Assembly (NCBI GenBank): GCA_963746805.1
Contig: CAVVCQ010000001.1
Coordinates: 124,001 to 188,000 of the forward strand
Length of the DNA: 64,000 nt
DNA from: DATHTC01 sp963746805
Lineage (GTDB): Bacteria; Actinomycetota; Thermoleophilia; Gaiellales; Gaiellaceae
Direction of reading: 5' to 3'
The position numbers and the translations under genes are program-made. The stretch's first letter is position 1, and every line of letters begins with the position of its first letter. This document shows positions 26,241 through 34,278 of this stretch, one piece after another. The notes beneath the pieces were generated by a model, which saw only the letters and a program-made list of their open reading frames with translations, was not told the origin of the DNA and did no database searches.

Positions 26241-27830
26241 TTAGCGAATGAACTCTGCGTTGTACGCGCGGATCAGGCCGTCTCCGTAGGTTTGCACGCC
26301 GCGGACGTTGCGGTTCACGCCGTGCCGGTTGACCGGGTGCCAGAGGTACAGCAGCGGCAGTTGCGAGCGGAGGACCCGGTACGCCGCCGAGTACAGCGTG
26401 CGCCGCGCCCGCAGCGTCGTCGCCTTGCGCGCGTTGTCGAGCAGCAGGTCCATGCGCGGCGACGACCACCCGAGGTTGTTGAGCGAGCCCTTCGAGTGGA
26501 CGAATTGGTAGATGTTGCCGTCGGGGTCGATGCGGCCCGACCAGCCGATCGCGAACGAGTCGTAGTTGCCCGCGTCCTGGCGGGCCAGTGACGTCACGAA
26601 CTCCGTCGGCGCGAGCGTCACGGCGAAGCCCGCCTCCTGCGCCATCGACTGGATCACCTGACCGAGCCGCGCCTGCACCTGGTCGGTGCCGATCATGAGG
26701 CGCACGCGGACCGGCGTGTCCACACCGGTGCGCTGGATGATCGACCGCGCCTGGGCGACGTTGCGGGCCGGGCAGCGGATGGTGCGGTCGTAGTAGGGGC
26801 TCGTGGGCGGCACGGGCAGGCAGCCGGGGAGGACGGTGCCGCCGAACACGACGCGGTTGATCACGCGCCGGTCGATCGAGAGCTCGAAGGCCTGCCGCAG
26901 GAGCTGCCGCGAGGCCAGCGGCGTGCCGACGTTCTCGAACGGCTTGCCGAGCCCGTTCTTGTTCCCGATGTTGAACGAGATCCCCTGGTAGCCGATCGAC
27001 GTCGCCTTGATCACGCGTAGGTTGCGGTCGCGGGCGATCGCCGGCAGGTCGGTCGACGCGATGCGGTCGAGCACCTGCGTATCGCCCGAGCGGAGGTTCG
27101 CCGCGCGGGCGCTCGTGTCCGTGATGATCCGGAAGACGATCTGGGCGAGGTGGACCCTGCTCCGCCCGTAGTACTGCGTCGACTTCGCCAGCGTGATCCG
27201 GTCGCCGGCCGCGCGGCTGACGTAGCGGAAGGGGCCGACGCACACCGGGTTCGTCGCGAACCGGTCGCCGAGCTCCGCGAGCTGCTTCGGCGACATGATC
27301 ATCCCGGCCCGGTCGGCGAGCTGCGCGGTCAGGGGGGCGTACGCCGCACTGAGGCGCAGCCGCACCGTGAGAGGCCCGGCGACCTCGACCGCGGAGACCG
27401 GGGCGAGCTCGCTGGCGCGCGCCGAGCGGGCGAGCGTGCGGTGCCGGTCGAGCGAGGTCTTCACGGCGGCGGCGTCGAGCGCCGTGCCGTCGTTGAAGCG
27501 GATGCCCCGGCGGATGCGGATCGTCATCGTCCGCTTGTCGGCCGAGATCGTCGGCAGGGCAGCGGCGAGCTGCGGCACGATCTCGAGCCTCGCGTTCAGG
27601 TCGTAGAGCTTCTCGCACATGTGCAGGAAGACCATGCGGCCGACGAAGGTGCGCGCGAGCGTCGGATCGAGCGCGTCCGGGTCCTCGGCGAGCGCGACGA
27701 CGAGCGTGCCGCCCTCGCGCGCCTCCGCGGCGGGCCGGCCGCTCGCGCCGGAGGTGATGAGCGCCGCGCCGCACAGCGCGACGGCGACGCCGACGGTGCG
27801 GGCGCCGCGGAGAAGAGTGCTGCTGGTCAT
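26241..27830 (-). CDS. Peptide ABC transporter substrate-binding protein (SBP family 5)
   Basis: 529 residues from the ATG at 27830 after AGCGAGGGGGC. A signal peptide (LLRGARTVGVAVALCGAALI) ends near GASGRPAAEA; no clean lipobox is present, so the anchor is uncertain. The SBP_bac_5 core shows GGTLVVALAEDPDALDPTLA, IRIRRGIRFNDGTALDAAAVK, YQGISFNIGN and RQLLRQAFELSIDR, in order. It delivers peptides (or glutathione-like molecules) to the importer. It is the first gene of an operon of six (binding protein, B, C, D, F, GGT), facing a GntR gene. Confidence 0.88.
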   Translation of the reverse strand: MTSSTLLRGARTVGVAVALCGAALITSGASGRPAAEAREGGTLVVALAEDPDALDPTLARTFVGRMVFLHMCEKLYDLNARLEIVPQLAAALPTISADKRTMTIRIRRGIRFNDGTALDAAAVKTSLDRHRTLARSARASELAPVSAVEVAGPLTVRLRLSAAYAPLTAQLADRAGMIMSPKQLAELGDRFATNPVCVGPFRYVSRAAGDRITLAKSTQYYGRSRVHLAQIVFRIITDTSARAANLRSGDTQVLDRIASTDLPAIARDRNLRVIKATSIGYQGISFNIGNKNGLGKPFENVGTPLASRQLLRQAFELSIDRRVINRVVFGGTVLPGCLPVPPTSPYYDRTIRCPARNVAQARSIIQRTGVDTPVRVRLMIGTDQVQARLGQVIQSMAQEAGFAVTLAPTEFVTSLARQDAGNYDSFAIGWSGRIDPDGNIYQFVHSKGSLNNLGWSSPRMDLLLDNARKATTLRARRTLYSAAYRVLRSQLPLLYLWHPVNRHGVNRNVRGVQTYGDGLIRAYNAEFIR

Positions 27831-27925
27831 GCGAAGCCCCCTCGCTGAAGCCGTGGATGCGGACGCCGAGACGGCCTGCTTGTGCCCTCCGCGCCCCGGA
27901 AGCAACGGCGGCCACTCTAACACAG

Positions 27926-27956
27926 TGGATACATTCGCCTGGAGACTGGATCCAAT
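27926..27956. promoter_or_regulatory. Candidate GntR operator (two sites 21 bp apart)
   Basis: TGGATACA (27926-27933) and the perfect palindrome TGGATCCA (27947-27954) recur with a 21-bp period, two helical turns, each flanked by A at -2 and T at +2. They lie in the 146-bp gap between the divergent binding-protein gene and GntR gene, about 20 bp before the GntR GTG. Two in-phase, near-identical dyads suit a dimeric GntR regulator. Confidence 0.45.
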
Positions 27957-27976
27957 CCTGGTGTTACGGTTGTCAC

Positions 27977-28687
27977 GTGTCGTCGACCCGGGAAGCCGCG
28001 GACGCCTCGCTCGTCGACCGGCTCGCGTCGACGATCCAGGCCCGCGTCCTGAACGGCGAGATCGTCCGCGGCACCCGCCTGCCGCAGGAGGGCCTCGCCT
28101 CCGAGTTCGGCGTCAGCCGCACGCCGGTCCGCGAGGCCCTGCGGAAGCTGCAGGCCGCCGGCGTGGTCGAGGTGCTTCCGAACCGCGGCGCCGTGGTGCG
28201 CGGGCCCTCCGCGCGCGAGATCCGCGAGTCGTACGAGGTGCGGTCGGAGCTGGAGGGCCTCGCGGCCGAGCTGGCGACGGCGCGGATGGAAGATGCCCAC
28301 CTGCAGCGGCTCCGCGAGGCCGAGGAGCTCTTCCGCGGCTCGGTCGGCCAGCTGGTGGCCGGGCGCCGAGGCGGGAAGGACGCGCCGTGGGACGAGCACG
28401 ACGACTGGGTGCGCGCGAACGACCTCTTCCACCAGGTGATCCTCGAGGCCGCCGGGAACCTCCGCCTGGCCGAGGTCCTCGGCGACCTGCGCCGGAGCTT
28501 CCCGCGCGAGCTCACCTGGTCGGCGCTGAGCGCGAACTCCCGCCGGCTGGAGGACAACGTCCTGCAGCACGGCGCCATCCTGGACGCGATCGAGCGCCGC
28601 GACGCGGCCGCGTCGCGCGACCACATGACGGCGCACGTCCGCACCGCCGGCGAGCTCGTCCTGCACTACTTCGAGACGAGGTCGTAG
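27977..28687 (+). CDS. GntR-family transcriptional regulator (FCD domain)
   Basis: 236 residues from the GTG at 27977; the longer upstream frame is not supported. N-terminal winged helix: LASTIQARVLNGEIVRG, then LASEFGVSRTPVREALRKLQ and VEVLPNRGAVV. The C-terminal all-helical FCD domain has metal-site candidates in DLFHQVILEAAGN (D/N-x-x-xH), HGAILDAIERRD (H) and HMTAHV (H-x-x-x-H). The effector is probably a carboxylate or amino-acid-like ligand. It is divergent from the peptide-importer/GGT operon and presumably controls it through the paired dyads at 27926-27954. Confidence 0.85.
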   Translation: MSSTREAADASLVDRLASTIQARVLNGEIVRGTRLPQEGLASEFGVSRTPVREALRKLQAAGVVEVLPNRGAVVRGPSAREIRESYEVRSELEGLAAELATARMEDAHLQRLREAEELFRGSVGQLVAGRRGGKDAPWDEHDDWVRANDLFHQVILEAAGNLRLAEVLGDLRRSFPRELTWSALSANSRRLEDNVLQHGAILDAIERRDAAASRDHMTAHVRTAGELVLHYFETRS

Positions 28688-29172
28688 AGGTACCCGGAGA
28701 CCACCACCAGGTGGTTGACGATGTAGGGGAGCGACGAGCCCTCGCGGAGGACCTCGAGCTTCAGCTCCTGCGCGTTGGGCCCGCGGTCGTCGACGACGAA
28801 GGTCATGTCCTCGCTCGCGGTCGCCCGCTGGACGGTCTGGCCGGCGGCGTGCGGATCGAGTTGGAACGGCAAGAAGTGGCCGTTCAGGCGGACCCGGAGC
28901 CGCGTCTGCGCGCCGAGGATGACCGAGCCGCTCACGTGCTCGACCACGAGGCGCTTCCCGTCGGGCACCTCGTAGGCCGTGACGACGTGGATGGCGGGCG
29001 TCGTGGGCGGATAGAAGATCCGCGCCTCGAACTGCACGGGCTGGCCTGCAGTCTCGCCGGGTTGCGCCGCGCTCGAGAGGTCCGGTGACGCCAGCGGCCC
29101 GGTAAGGGCGAGCACGGCGACGAGCCCCGAGACGGCGACGGCGACCCCGACCGGGTAAGAGGTACGACCCAT
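28666..29172 (-). CDS. Secreted protein of unknown function
   Basis: 168 residues from ATG 29172, with GGGAGTCAGTG upstream. Signal peptide RTSYPVGVAVAVSGLVAVLAL, then a Ser/Gln/Gly-rich linker (SSAAQPGETAGQPVQFE). The mature part is beta-rich: AYEVPDGKRLVVEHVSGSV, then ILGAQTRLRVRLNGHFLPFQ, and SGYLYDLVSK at the C-terminus. The alternation suggests a small jelly-roll or Ig-like extracellular domain. No catalytic motif was seen. It overlaps the GntR 3' end by 22 bp and faces the LuxR gene divergently. Confidence 0.55.
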   Translation of the reverse strand: MGRTSYPVGVAVAVSGLVAVLALTGPLASPDLSSAAQPGETAGQPVQFEARIFYPPTTPAIHVVTAYEVPDGKRLVVEHVSGSVILGAQTRLRVRLNGHFLPFQLDPHAAGQTVQRATASEDMTFVVDDRGPNAQELKLEVLREGSSLPYIVNHLVVVSGYLYDLVSK

Positions 29173-29218
29173 CACTGACTCCCTTCTGCTCCGACGGTCG
29201 ATCGGCCGCAGAGGGGCG

Positions 29219-32026
29219 ATGATCGCACTCGCGGCGCCAGGGAGCGGGCTACCGTGTACCGAGCCGGACGGACAGGTGCGCGAGACACCCACACAGGGTG
29301 CGGTCGGCGCCGTCGGCCGTGAGCCGGAGCTGGCCGCCATCAGCGCTTTCACCCGCGACGCGGGCGCGCGGGCCTTCGTGCTCGTGGGCGAGCCGGGGAT
29401 CGGCAAGACGACGCTCTGGGAGGCGGGGGTCGCTGCGGCTCGACGGAGCGGCACCCGGGTCCTCGTCGCACGCCCGAGCGACGCCGAGGCGCGTCTGGCA
29501 TTCGCAGCGCTCACAGACCTGTTCGACGCGGTCGACATCGAGGCCTTGAGGGCCGTGCCCGGGCCGCAGCGCGGCGCGTTGCAGATCGCGCTCCTGAGGG
29601 CCGAGGCGGGCGGCTCGCCGCCGGACCCGCGCGCGATCGCCGCCGGCGTGCGGAGCGTGCTCGGCGCATTGGCGGCCGACACGCCGCTCCTGGTCGCGAT
29701 CGACGACGTCCAGTGGCTGGACCGGCCTTCGGCCGACGCGCTCAGTTTCGCCGCGCGCCGCCTCGGCGACGAGCGCGTCGGCTTCCTCCTCGCGAAGCGA
29801 CCCGGGAGCCCGTCCGAGCTGGAGCGCGCACTGGAGCGGACGGCGCTTCAGCGGCTCGACGTCGGCCCGTTGAGCCTTGGCGCGACCCGCCGCCTCCTGG
29901 CCGAGCGGCTCGGACTGAGCTTGCCCCGACACCTCCTCCGCCGCATCGTCGAGTCCACGCTCGGCAACCCACTGTTCGCGCTGGAGGTCGGCCGCATGCT
30001 GGCCGAGCGCGAGTCGCACGAGCTCGGAGGAGACCTCCCGGTGCCGGACTCGGTCGAAGACCTGCTGGGCACACGTGTGGCGCGGCTGCCGGGCCCGATT
30101 CGGAGGCTGCTGCTCGCCGTCTCGTTGAGCGCCGACCTGCGTACCTCGCAGCTGGCCGCGATCGGGGGTAAGGCCGTCCTCGACGACGCCGTCGACACCG
30201 GGATCCTGCTCCTCGACGGCGACCGCGTCCGTGCCTCGCACCCCTTGTTCGCCGCGGCGGCGAAGAAGCGCTCGCGGCCGCGGGAGCGGCGCGACCTCCA
30301 CCTCGCGCTGGCCGCCGTTGTCGCCGATGACGACCTGCGCGTCCTGCACCTCGCACTCGCCACGGAGGGCCTCGATGCAGAGCTCGCAACGGCGGTTGCC
30401 ACGGCGGCCGACCGCGCTTCCGCACGCGCTGCCCGGTACGACGCCGTGAACCTGGCCGAGCAGGCACTGCGGCTGACTCCGGCCGATGCCGCGGAGCGCG
30501 GCGACAGAGTGCTGACACTTGCGGAGTACCTGCTCGTGGTCGGCGAGCCGCAGCGAGCAGCGGAGCTCCTGTTCTCGGTCCTGGACTCGCTGCCCGCGGG
30601 GGCCACGCGCGGACGCGCCTATCTGTTCCTGTCGCAAGCTGCTGCGACGAGCAGCGACGAGGTCAGGGGCCACCTCGAACGTGCGCTCGCCGAGAGCGCG
30701 AGCGACCCGGCGTTGCGCGCCGCGGTGCTCGTCGAGCTGACGAGCCACGCAGCGGTCGTCCGCGTCGAGCAGCTGCCGAGAGCGGAATCGTGGGCGCTCG
30801 AGGCGCTGCGCGCGGCGCGTGACGCGGACCCGAGCCTGCAGCGCCTCGCGCTGTACGCGCTCGGCTGGGTGCGCGCGTTGCGCGGGCGCCCGATCGACGA
30901 CGTGTGCGCGCGCTTTCTCGCGATGTCGGACGACGCCTACTACGTCGTCGGGTCACCCGAGCGGGTGGAGGGCCAGCAGTTCGTGTGGCGGGGCGAGGTA
31001 CGCCGAGCGCGAGCAGTCCTGATGCGGCTGCTCGCAATCGCCGACGAGCAAGGCGAGCCCGTCTCGTACGCGTTGCAGCGACTCCACGTCTGCGAGCTCG
31101 AGCTGCGCGCAGGCGACTGGCATGCGGCGGGGCGCCTCCTCGACGAGTGGGCCGAGTCCGCCGAAGGCGAGTTGCTGAAGTGGCCGATGTACGAGCGTTG
31201 CCGGGCGCTGCTCGCCGCAGGACGTGGCAGTCCCGACGAGGCCAGACGCTGGGCGGCGCAGGCGATCGCGGCCGCGGACGCGAACGGGGTGCGGTGGGAC
31301 GGGCTCGAGGCGCGGCGGGCGCACGGAATCGCCGACCTCCTGGCGCGCGAGCCGAGCGGTGCGGTCGAGCACCTGCGCTCGGTCTGGGATCACCTCGAGC
31401 GAGAGGGAGTGGACGACCGCGGCGCCTTCCCGGTCGCACCCGAGCTCGTCGAGGCGCTGCTCGAGGTCGACGACCACGACCAGGCGCGGGCCGTGACCGA
31501 TCGGCTGGGGCAACTCGCCACGCGCCAGGACCATCCCTGGGGTCTCGCGACGGCGAAGCGGTGCGGAGCTTCTCTCCGGCTCGCGTCGCCGACCTACGAC
31601 GACGAGGCCGAGGCCGGGCTCGAGCAGGCGGCGGCTGCCTACGAGGAGCTCGGACTGCGCTTCGACGCAGGACGATCGTTGCTCGCCCTCGGCCGGGCAC
31701 AGCGGCGGCACCGGAAGTGGAAGGCGGCGCGAGGGTCGCTCGAGCGGGCCGCCGCGACGTTCGACGAGCTCGGGTCGACGGGGTGGGCGGAGACGGCTCG
31801 CTCGGAGCTCGCGCGCGTCGGAGCGCGCCGCCCCCGGGCCGCCGGCGAGCTGACGGAGGCGGAGCGCCGCGTCGTCGAGCTCGCCGCCGAAGGCATGTCG
31901 AACAAGGAGATCGCCAGCGCCCTGGTCGTCGCGGTGCCCACCGTCGAGGGGCACCTCTCGCGGGCCTACGCCAAGCTCGGTGTCCGATCGCGCGCGCAGC
32001 TGGCCGCGCGACTCACGCGCCGGTAG
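29219..32026 (+). CDS. Large AAA-ATPase LuxR-family transcriptional regulator (LAL type)
   Basis: 935 residues. N-terminal ATPase domain: Walker A GEPGIGKTT (residues 57-65) and Walker B LLVAIDDVQWLD (~residue 160). A long middle region of Ala/Leu/Arg-rich helices resembles TPR repeats (e.g. RAAELLFSVLDSLPAG, RAVLMRLLAIADEQGEP, ARGSLERAAATFDELG). The C-terminus is a LuxR DNA-binding domain: LTEAERRVVELAAEGMSNKE, then PTVEGHLSRAYAKLGVRSR. It is a MalT-like signal-integrating activator. It lies 63 bp upstream of the DUF4242, collagen-like and peroxidase genes on the same strand and may control them. Confidence 0.88.
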   Translation: MIALAAPGSGLPCTEPDGQVRETPTQGAVGAVGREPELAAISAFTRDAGARAFVLVGEPGIGKTTLWEAGVAAARRSGTRVLVARPSDAEARLAFAALTDLFDAVDIEALRAVPGPQRGALQIALLRAEAGGSPPDPRAIAAGVRSVLGALAADTPLLVAIDDVQWLDRPSADALSFAARRLGDERVGFLLAKRPGSPSELERALERTALQRLDVGPLSLGATRRLLAERLGLSLPRHLLRRIVESTLGNPLFALEVGRMLAERESHELGGDLPVPDSVEDLLGTRVARLPGPIRRLLLAVSLSADLRTSQLAAIGGKAVLDDAVDTGILLLDGDRVRASHPLFAAAAKKRSRPRERRDLHLALAAVVADDDLRVLHLALATEGLDAELATAVATAADRASARAARYDAVNLAEQALRLTPADAAERGDRVLTLAEYLLVVGEPQRAAELLFSVLDSLPAGATRGRAYLFLSQAAATSSDEVRGHLERALAESASDPALRAAVLVELTSHAAVVRVEQLPRAESWALEALRAARDADPSLQRLALYALGWVRALRGRPIDDVCARFLAMSDDAYYVVGSPERVEGQQFVWRGEVRRARAVLMRLLAIADEQGEPVSYALQRLHVCELELRAGDWHAAGRLLDEWAESAEGELLKWPMYERCRALLAAGRGSPDEARRWAAQAIAAADANGVRWDGLEARRAHGIADLLAREPSGAVEHLRSVWDHLEREGVDDRGAFPVAPELVEALLEVDDHDQARAVTDRLGQLATRQDHPWGLATAKRCGASLRLASPTYDDEAEAGLEQAAAAYEELGLRFDAGRSLLALGRAQRRHRKWKAARGSLERAAATFDELGSTGWAETARSELARVGARRPRAAGELTEAERRVVELAAEGMSNKEIASALVVAVPTVEGHLSRAYAKLGVRSRAQLAARLTRR

Positions 32027-32089
32027 CGGTCGAAAGACGCAAGGTTTCCAGGGTTTCGGCCCGGCGCGAGCCTGCGTACGTTCGGTCGC

Positions 32090-32377
32090 ATGGCCGAGTT
32101 CCTCGTCGAGGTGTACGTCTCGAAAACCGAGGCCGCTCTCGTCGCTCTGGGCGCGGAACGGACGCGCCTCGCGGCCCACGAGTTGACCGCCGAGGGCACG
32201 CCCGTGCGGTTCGTGCGCTCGCTGTACGTCCCGGAGGACGAGACGTGCTTCCTGCTGATCGAGGCGGCCTCGGCCGACGTCGTGCGCGAGGCGGTGCGCC
32301 GTGCGGGTCTGCCGTTCGAGCGCATCAGCGAGACGCTCGTGCGGCCGGATGAAGAGGAGACGCTGACGTGCGCATGA
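32090..32377 (+). CDS. DUF4242-like small protein (SCO4226-type)
   Basis: 95 residues. It starts MAEFLVEVYVSKTEAALVAL and continues VRFVRSLYVPEDETCFLLIEA and VREAVRRAGLPFERISETL. This matches DUF4242, a ferredoxin-like fold whose Streptomyces member SCO4226 binds nickel. The usual metal-binding His/Cys/Glu set was not traced here. Its TGA overlaps the ATG of the next gene (ATGA), so it is coupled to the collagen-like/peroxidase pair. A regulatory or metal-handling role is guessed only. Confidence 0.6.
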   Translation: MAEFLVEVYVSKTEAALVALGAERTRLAAHELTAEGTPVRFVRSLYVPEDETCFLLIEAASADVVREAVRRAGLPFERISETLVRPDEEETLTCA

Positions 32378-34278
32378 AGCTGGTGTCGACCGGCGTCGCG
32401 GCGCTCGTCGTCTCGAGTCTGGCCGTCGCAGCCGGTGCCGCGCCGGACCGACGGCCTCCGCGGATCGTCGCCGCGGCGATCGTCGACGCGGACCGCGACG
32501 CGCGGGCCGACGGGGCGCGGCTGACGTACTCGGAGCGCGTGCGACACGCCGCCGATCGCGACGGCAGGTACTCGTTCACGGTCGCGGGGTACCGGATCCG
32601 CTCGGTCGGTGCCGCGCGCGGCAAGGTCGTCCTCCTCCTGCTGGTCGAGCGGGCCGCACCGGACACCGGCGTACGGCCCCTGATCCGCTACCGGCGCACC
32701 GGAGCGCAGCCGGTGCGCGACCGTGCGGGCAACCAGGCACTGGAGCAGCGGTTCCCCCGAGCGCGCCCCCACGGCACCGCGCCGCCTGCGTCCCCGCCGC
32801 CTGCACCGCCGGGCTCGCCGCCTCCGGCAGCTCCTTCGCCGCCGACGGACAGCGACGGCGACGGCACGCTCGACGGCCAGGACTGCGCTCCCCGCGATGC
32901 GGCGATCCATCCCGGGGCGGCCGACCTGCCCGACCTCGCCTTCGTCGACTCGAACTGCGACGGTCTCGACGGCACCGAGAGGGACGCGGTCTTCGCGTCC
33001 CCGCAGGGAAAGAACACGAATTCCGGCACCAGAGGCGCCCCGAAGCGGGAGATCTCAGACGCGGTCGTCGCAGCGGCCGACACAGGGCGCTACGTGCTGG
33101 CCGCGGCGGGCTCCTACGGCCGCGTCGTCGCCGCGACCCGTGTCGGCATCCATGGCGGGTACGACCCGGGCAACTGGTCGATCCGCCGCGCATCCCTCGT
33201 TACCCGGATCGCCGGAGCGCCGGAGGGAGTCCTCGCATCGAACGTCACGGGCGTCGATCTGCAGTTGCTGAGCGTCCACGGCTCGAGCGCGGGCTCGAGC
33301 GCCTACGGGATCCGCGCGATCAACAGTTCCCGCCTCCGCCTCCAGCGCGTCACGGTCTCCGCGGCGGACGGTGTCCCGGGCGCGCCCGGCGCGAACGGAG
33401 CACCGGGCCTCCCCGGGCGCGATGGGCGGCCCGGTGGGACGGGAGAATGCGACCATAATGTCCCGGCCCGCGGCGGCGCCGGCGGCGACAGCCCTGTCGG
33501 CCGATACGGCGGCGAGGGCGGCGACGGCCGCTACGAGTCGGATGGCGACGACGGGGCGATGGGACTCATCAATACCCCCGGCGGCGAGGGTGGGGCGGAA
33601 GTCGAGACTGTGGGCAAGGACGGCTCGCCGGGCGCGACCGGTATCAGTGGAGCCCGCGGACCGGCCGGCACCGGAGGCAGCAACTCGACTGCGCTCGCCT
33701 CGGTCTACTGGCAGGGTCAGAACGGCACCGGTGGACTCGTTGGCGGGCCCGGAAACGGCGGCGGCGGCGGCGGCGCCGGTGGCGGCCAGGACGATTTCAC
33801 CGTTCTCAACGGCACCGGCAACGGCGGCGGCGGCGGCGGCGGTGGTGGTGCGGGCGGAAGCGGTGGCGGCGGAGGTCTCGCCGGCGGCGGCTCCTTCGGG
33901 ATCTACCTCCACGACTCTGCGCTCGTCGCCGAGGGAAGCACGATCACCGCCGGCAACGGCGGCGCCGGTGGACGCGGCGGCAGCGGCGGCTCGGGCGGCG
34001 GAGGCGGAGGCGCCGGAGTGGGCGCCGTGCATTGCAGCGACGAGATCGGCAATGGAGCCGACGGCGGGTTCGGCGGAAGCGGCGGCCAGGGCGGCGGCGG
34101 GGGCGGCGGCGCCGGCGGCCCCAGCATCGGGATCGTCAAGCTCGGCGCGGCCGCGGTCCTGAACCTGACCGACACGAAGGTGAAATCCGGCAACCCGGGC
34201 CCTGGCGGCTTCGCCGGCGCCGGGGGCACGCCGGCCCCGCTTGCCCAGGCGGGAATCACCCAAGGGATCTACCCATGA
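32374..34278 (+). CDS. Secreted collagen-like, glycine-rich surface protein
   Basis: 634 residues from the ATG at 32374 (ATGA overlap); a GTG 6 bp upstream is possible. Signal peptide (VSTGVAALVVSSLAVAAGA), a beta-rich head, a Pro-rich linker (~130-155), then a MopE-like metal-binding segment (DSDGDGTLDGQDC, then DSNCDGLDG). AVFASPQGKNTNSGTRGAPK resembles the start of DUF1565 beta-helix proteins, and residues ~206-330 look like beta-helix coils. GVP-GAP-GAN-GAP-GLP-GRD-GRP (333-353) is a short collagen-type Gly-X-Y run, followed by ~230 residues of GG-rich sequence. The stop overlaps the peroxidase ATG. Confidence 0.7.
   Translation: MKLVSTGVAALVVSSLAVAAGAAPDRRPPRIVAAAIVDADRDARADGARLTYSERVRHAADRDGRYSFTVAGYRIRSVGAARGKVVLLLLVERAAPDTGVRPLIRYRRTGAQPVRDRAGNQALEQRFPRARPHGTAPPASPPPAPPGSPPPAAPSPPTDSDGDGTLDGQDCAPRDAAIHPGAADLPDLAFVDSNCDGLDGTERDAVFASPQGKNTNSGTRGAPKREISDAVVAAADTGRYVLAAAGSYGRVVAATRVGIHGGYDPGNWSIRRASLVTRIAGAPEGVLASNVTGVDLQLLSVHGSSAGSSAYGIRAINSSRLRLQRVTVSAADGVPGAPGANGAPGLPGRDGRPGGTGECDHNVPARGGAGGDSPVGRYGGEGGDGRYESDGDDGAMGLINTPGGEGGAEVETVGKDGSPGATGISGARGPAGTGGSNSTALASVYWQGQNGTGGLVGGPGNGGGGGGAGGGQDDFTVLNGTGNGGGGGGGGGAGGSGGGGGLAGGGSFGIYLHDSALVAEGSTITAGNGGAGGRGGSGGSGGGGGGAGVGAVHCSDEIGNGADGGFGGSGGQGGGGGGGAGGPSIGIVKLGAAAVLNLTDTKVKSGNPGPGGFAGAGGTPAPLAQAGITQGIYP

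Noticed and set aside
33740..34130. Dense GGC/GGT repeats that could suggest a tandem repeat or CRISPR-like array
   Set aside because: They encode the glycine-rich tail of the surface protein in frame; there are no spacers or conserved repeat units.
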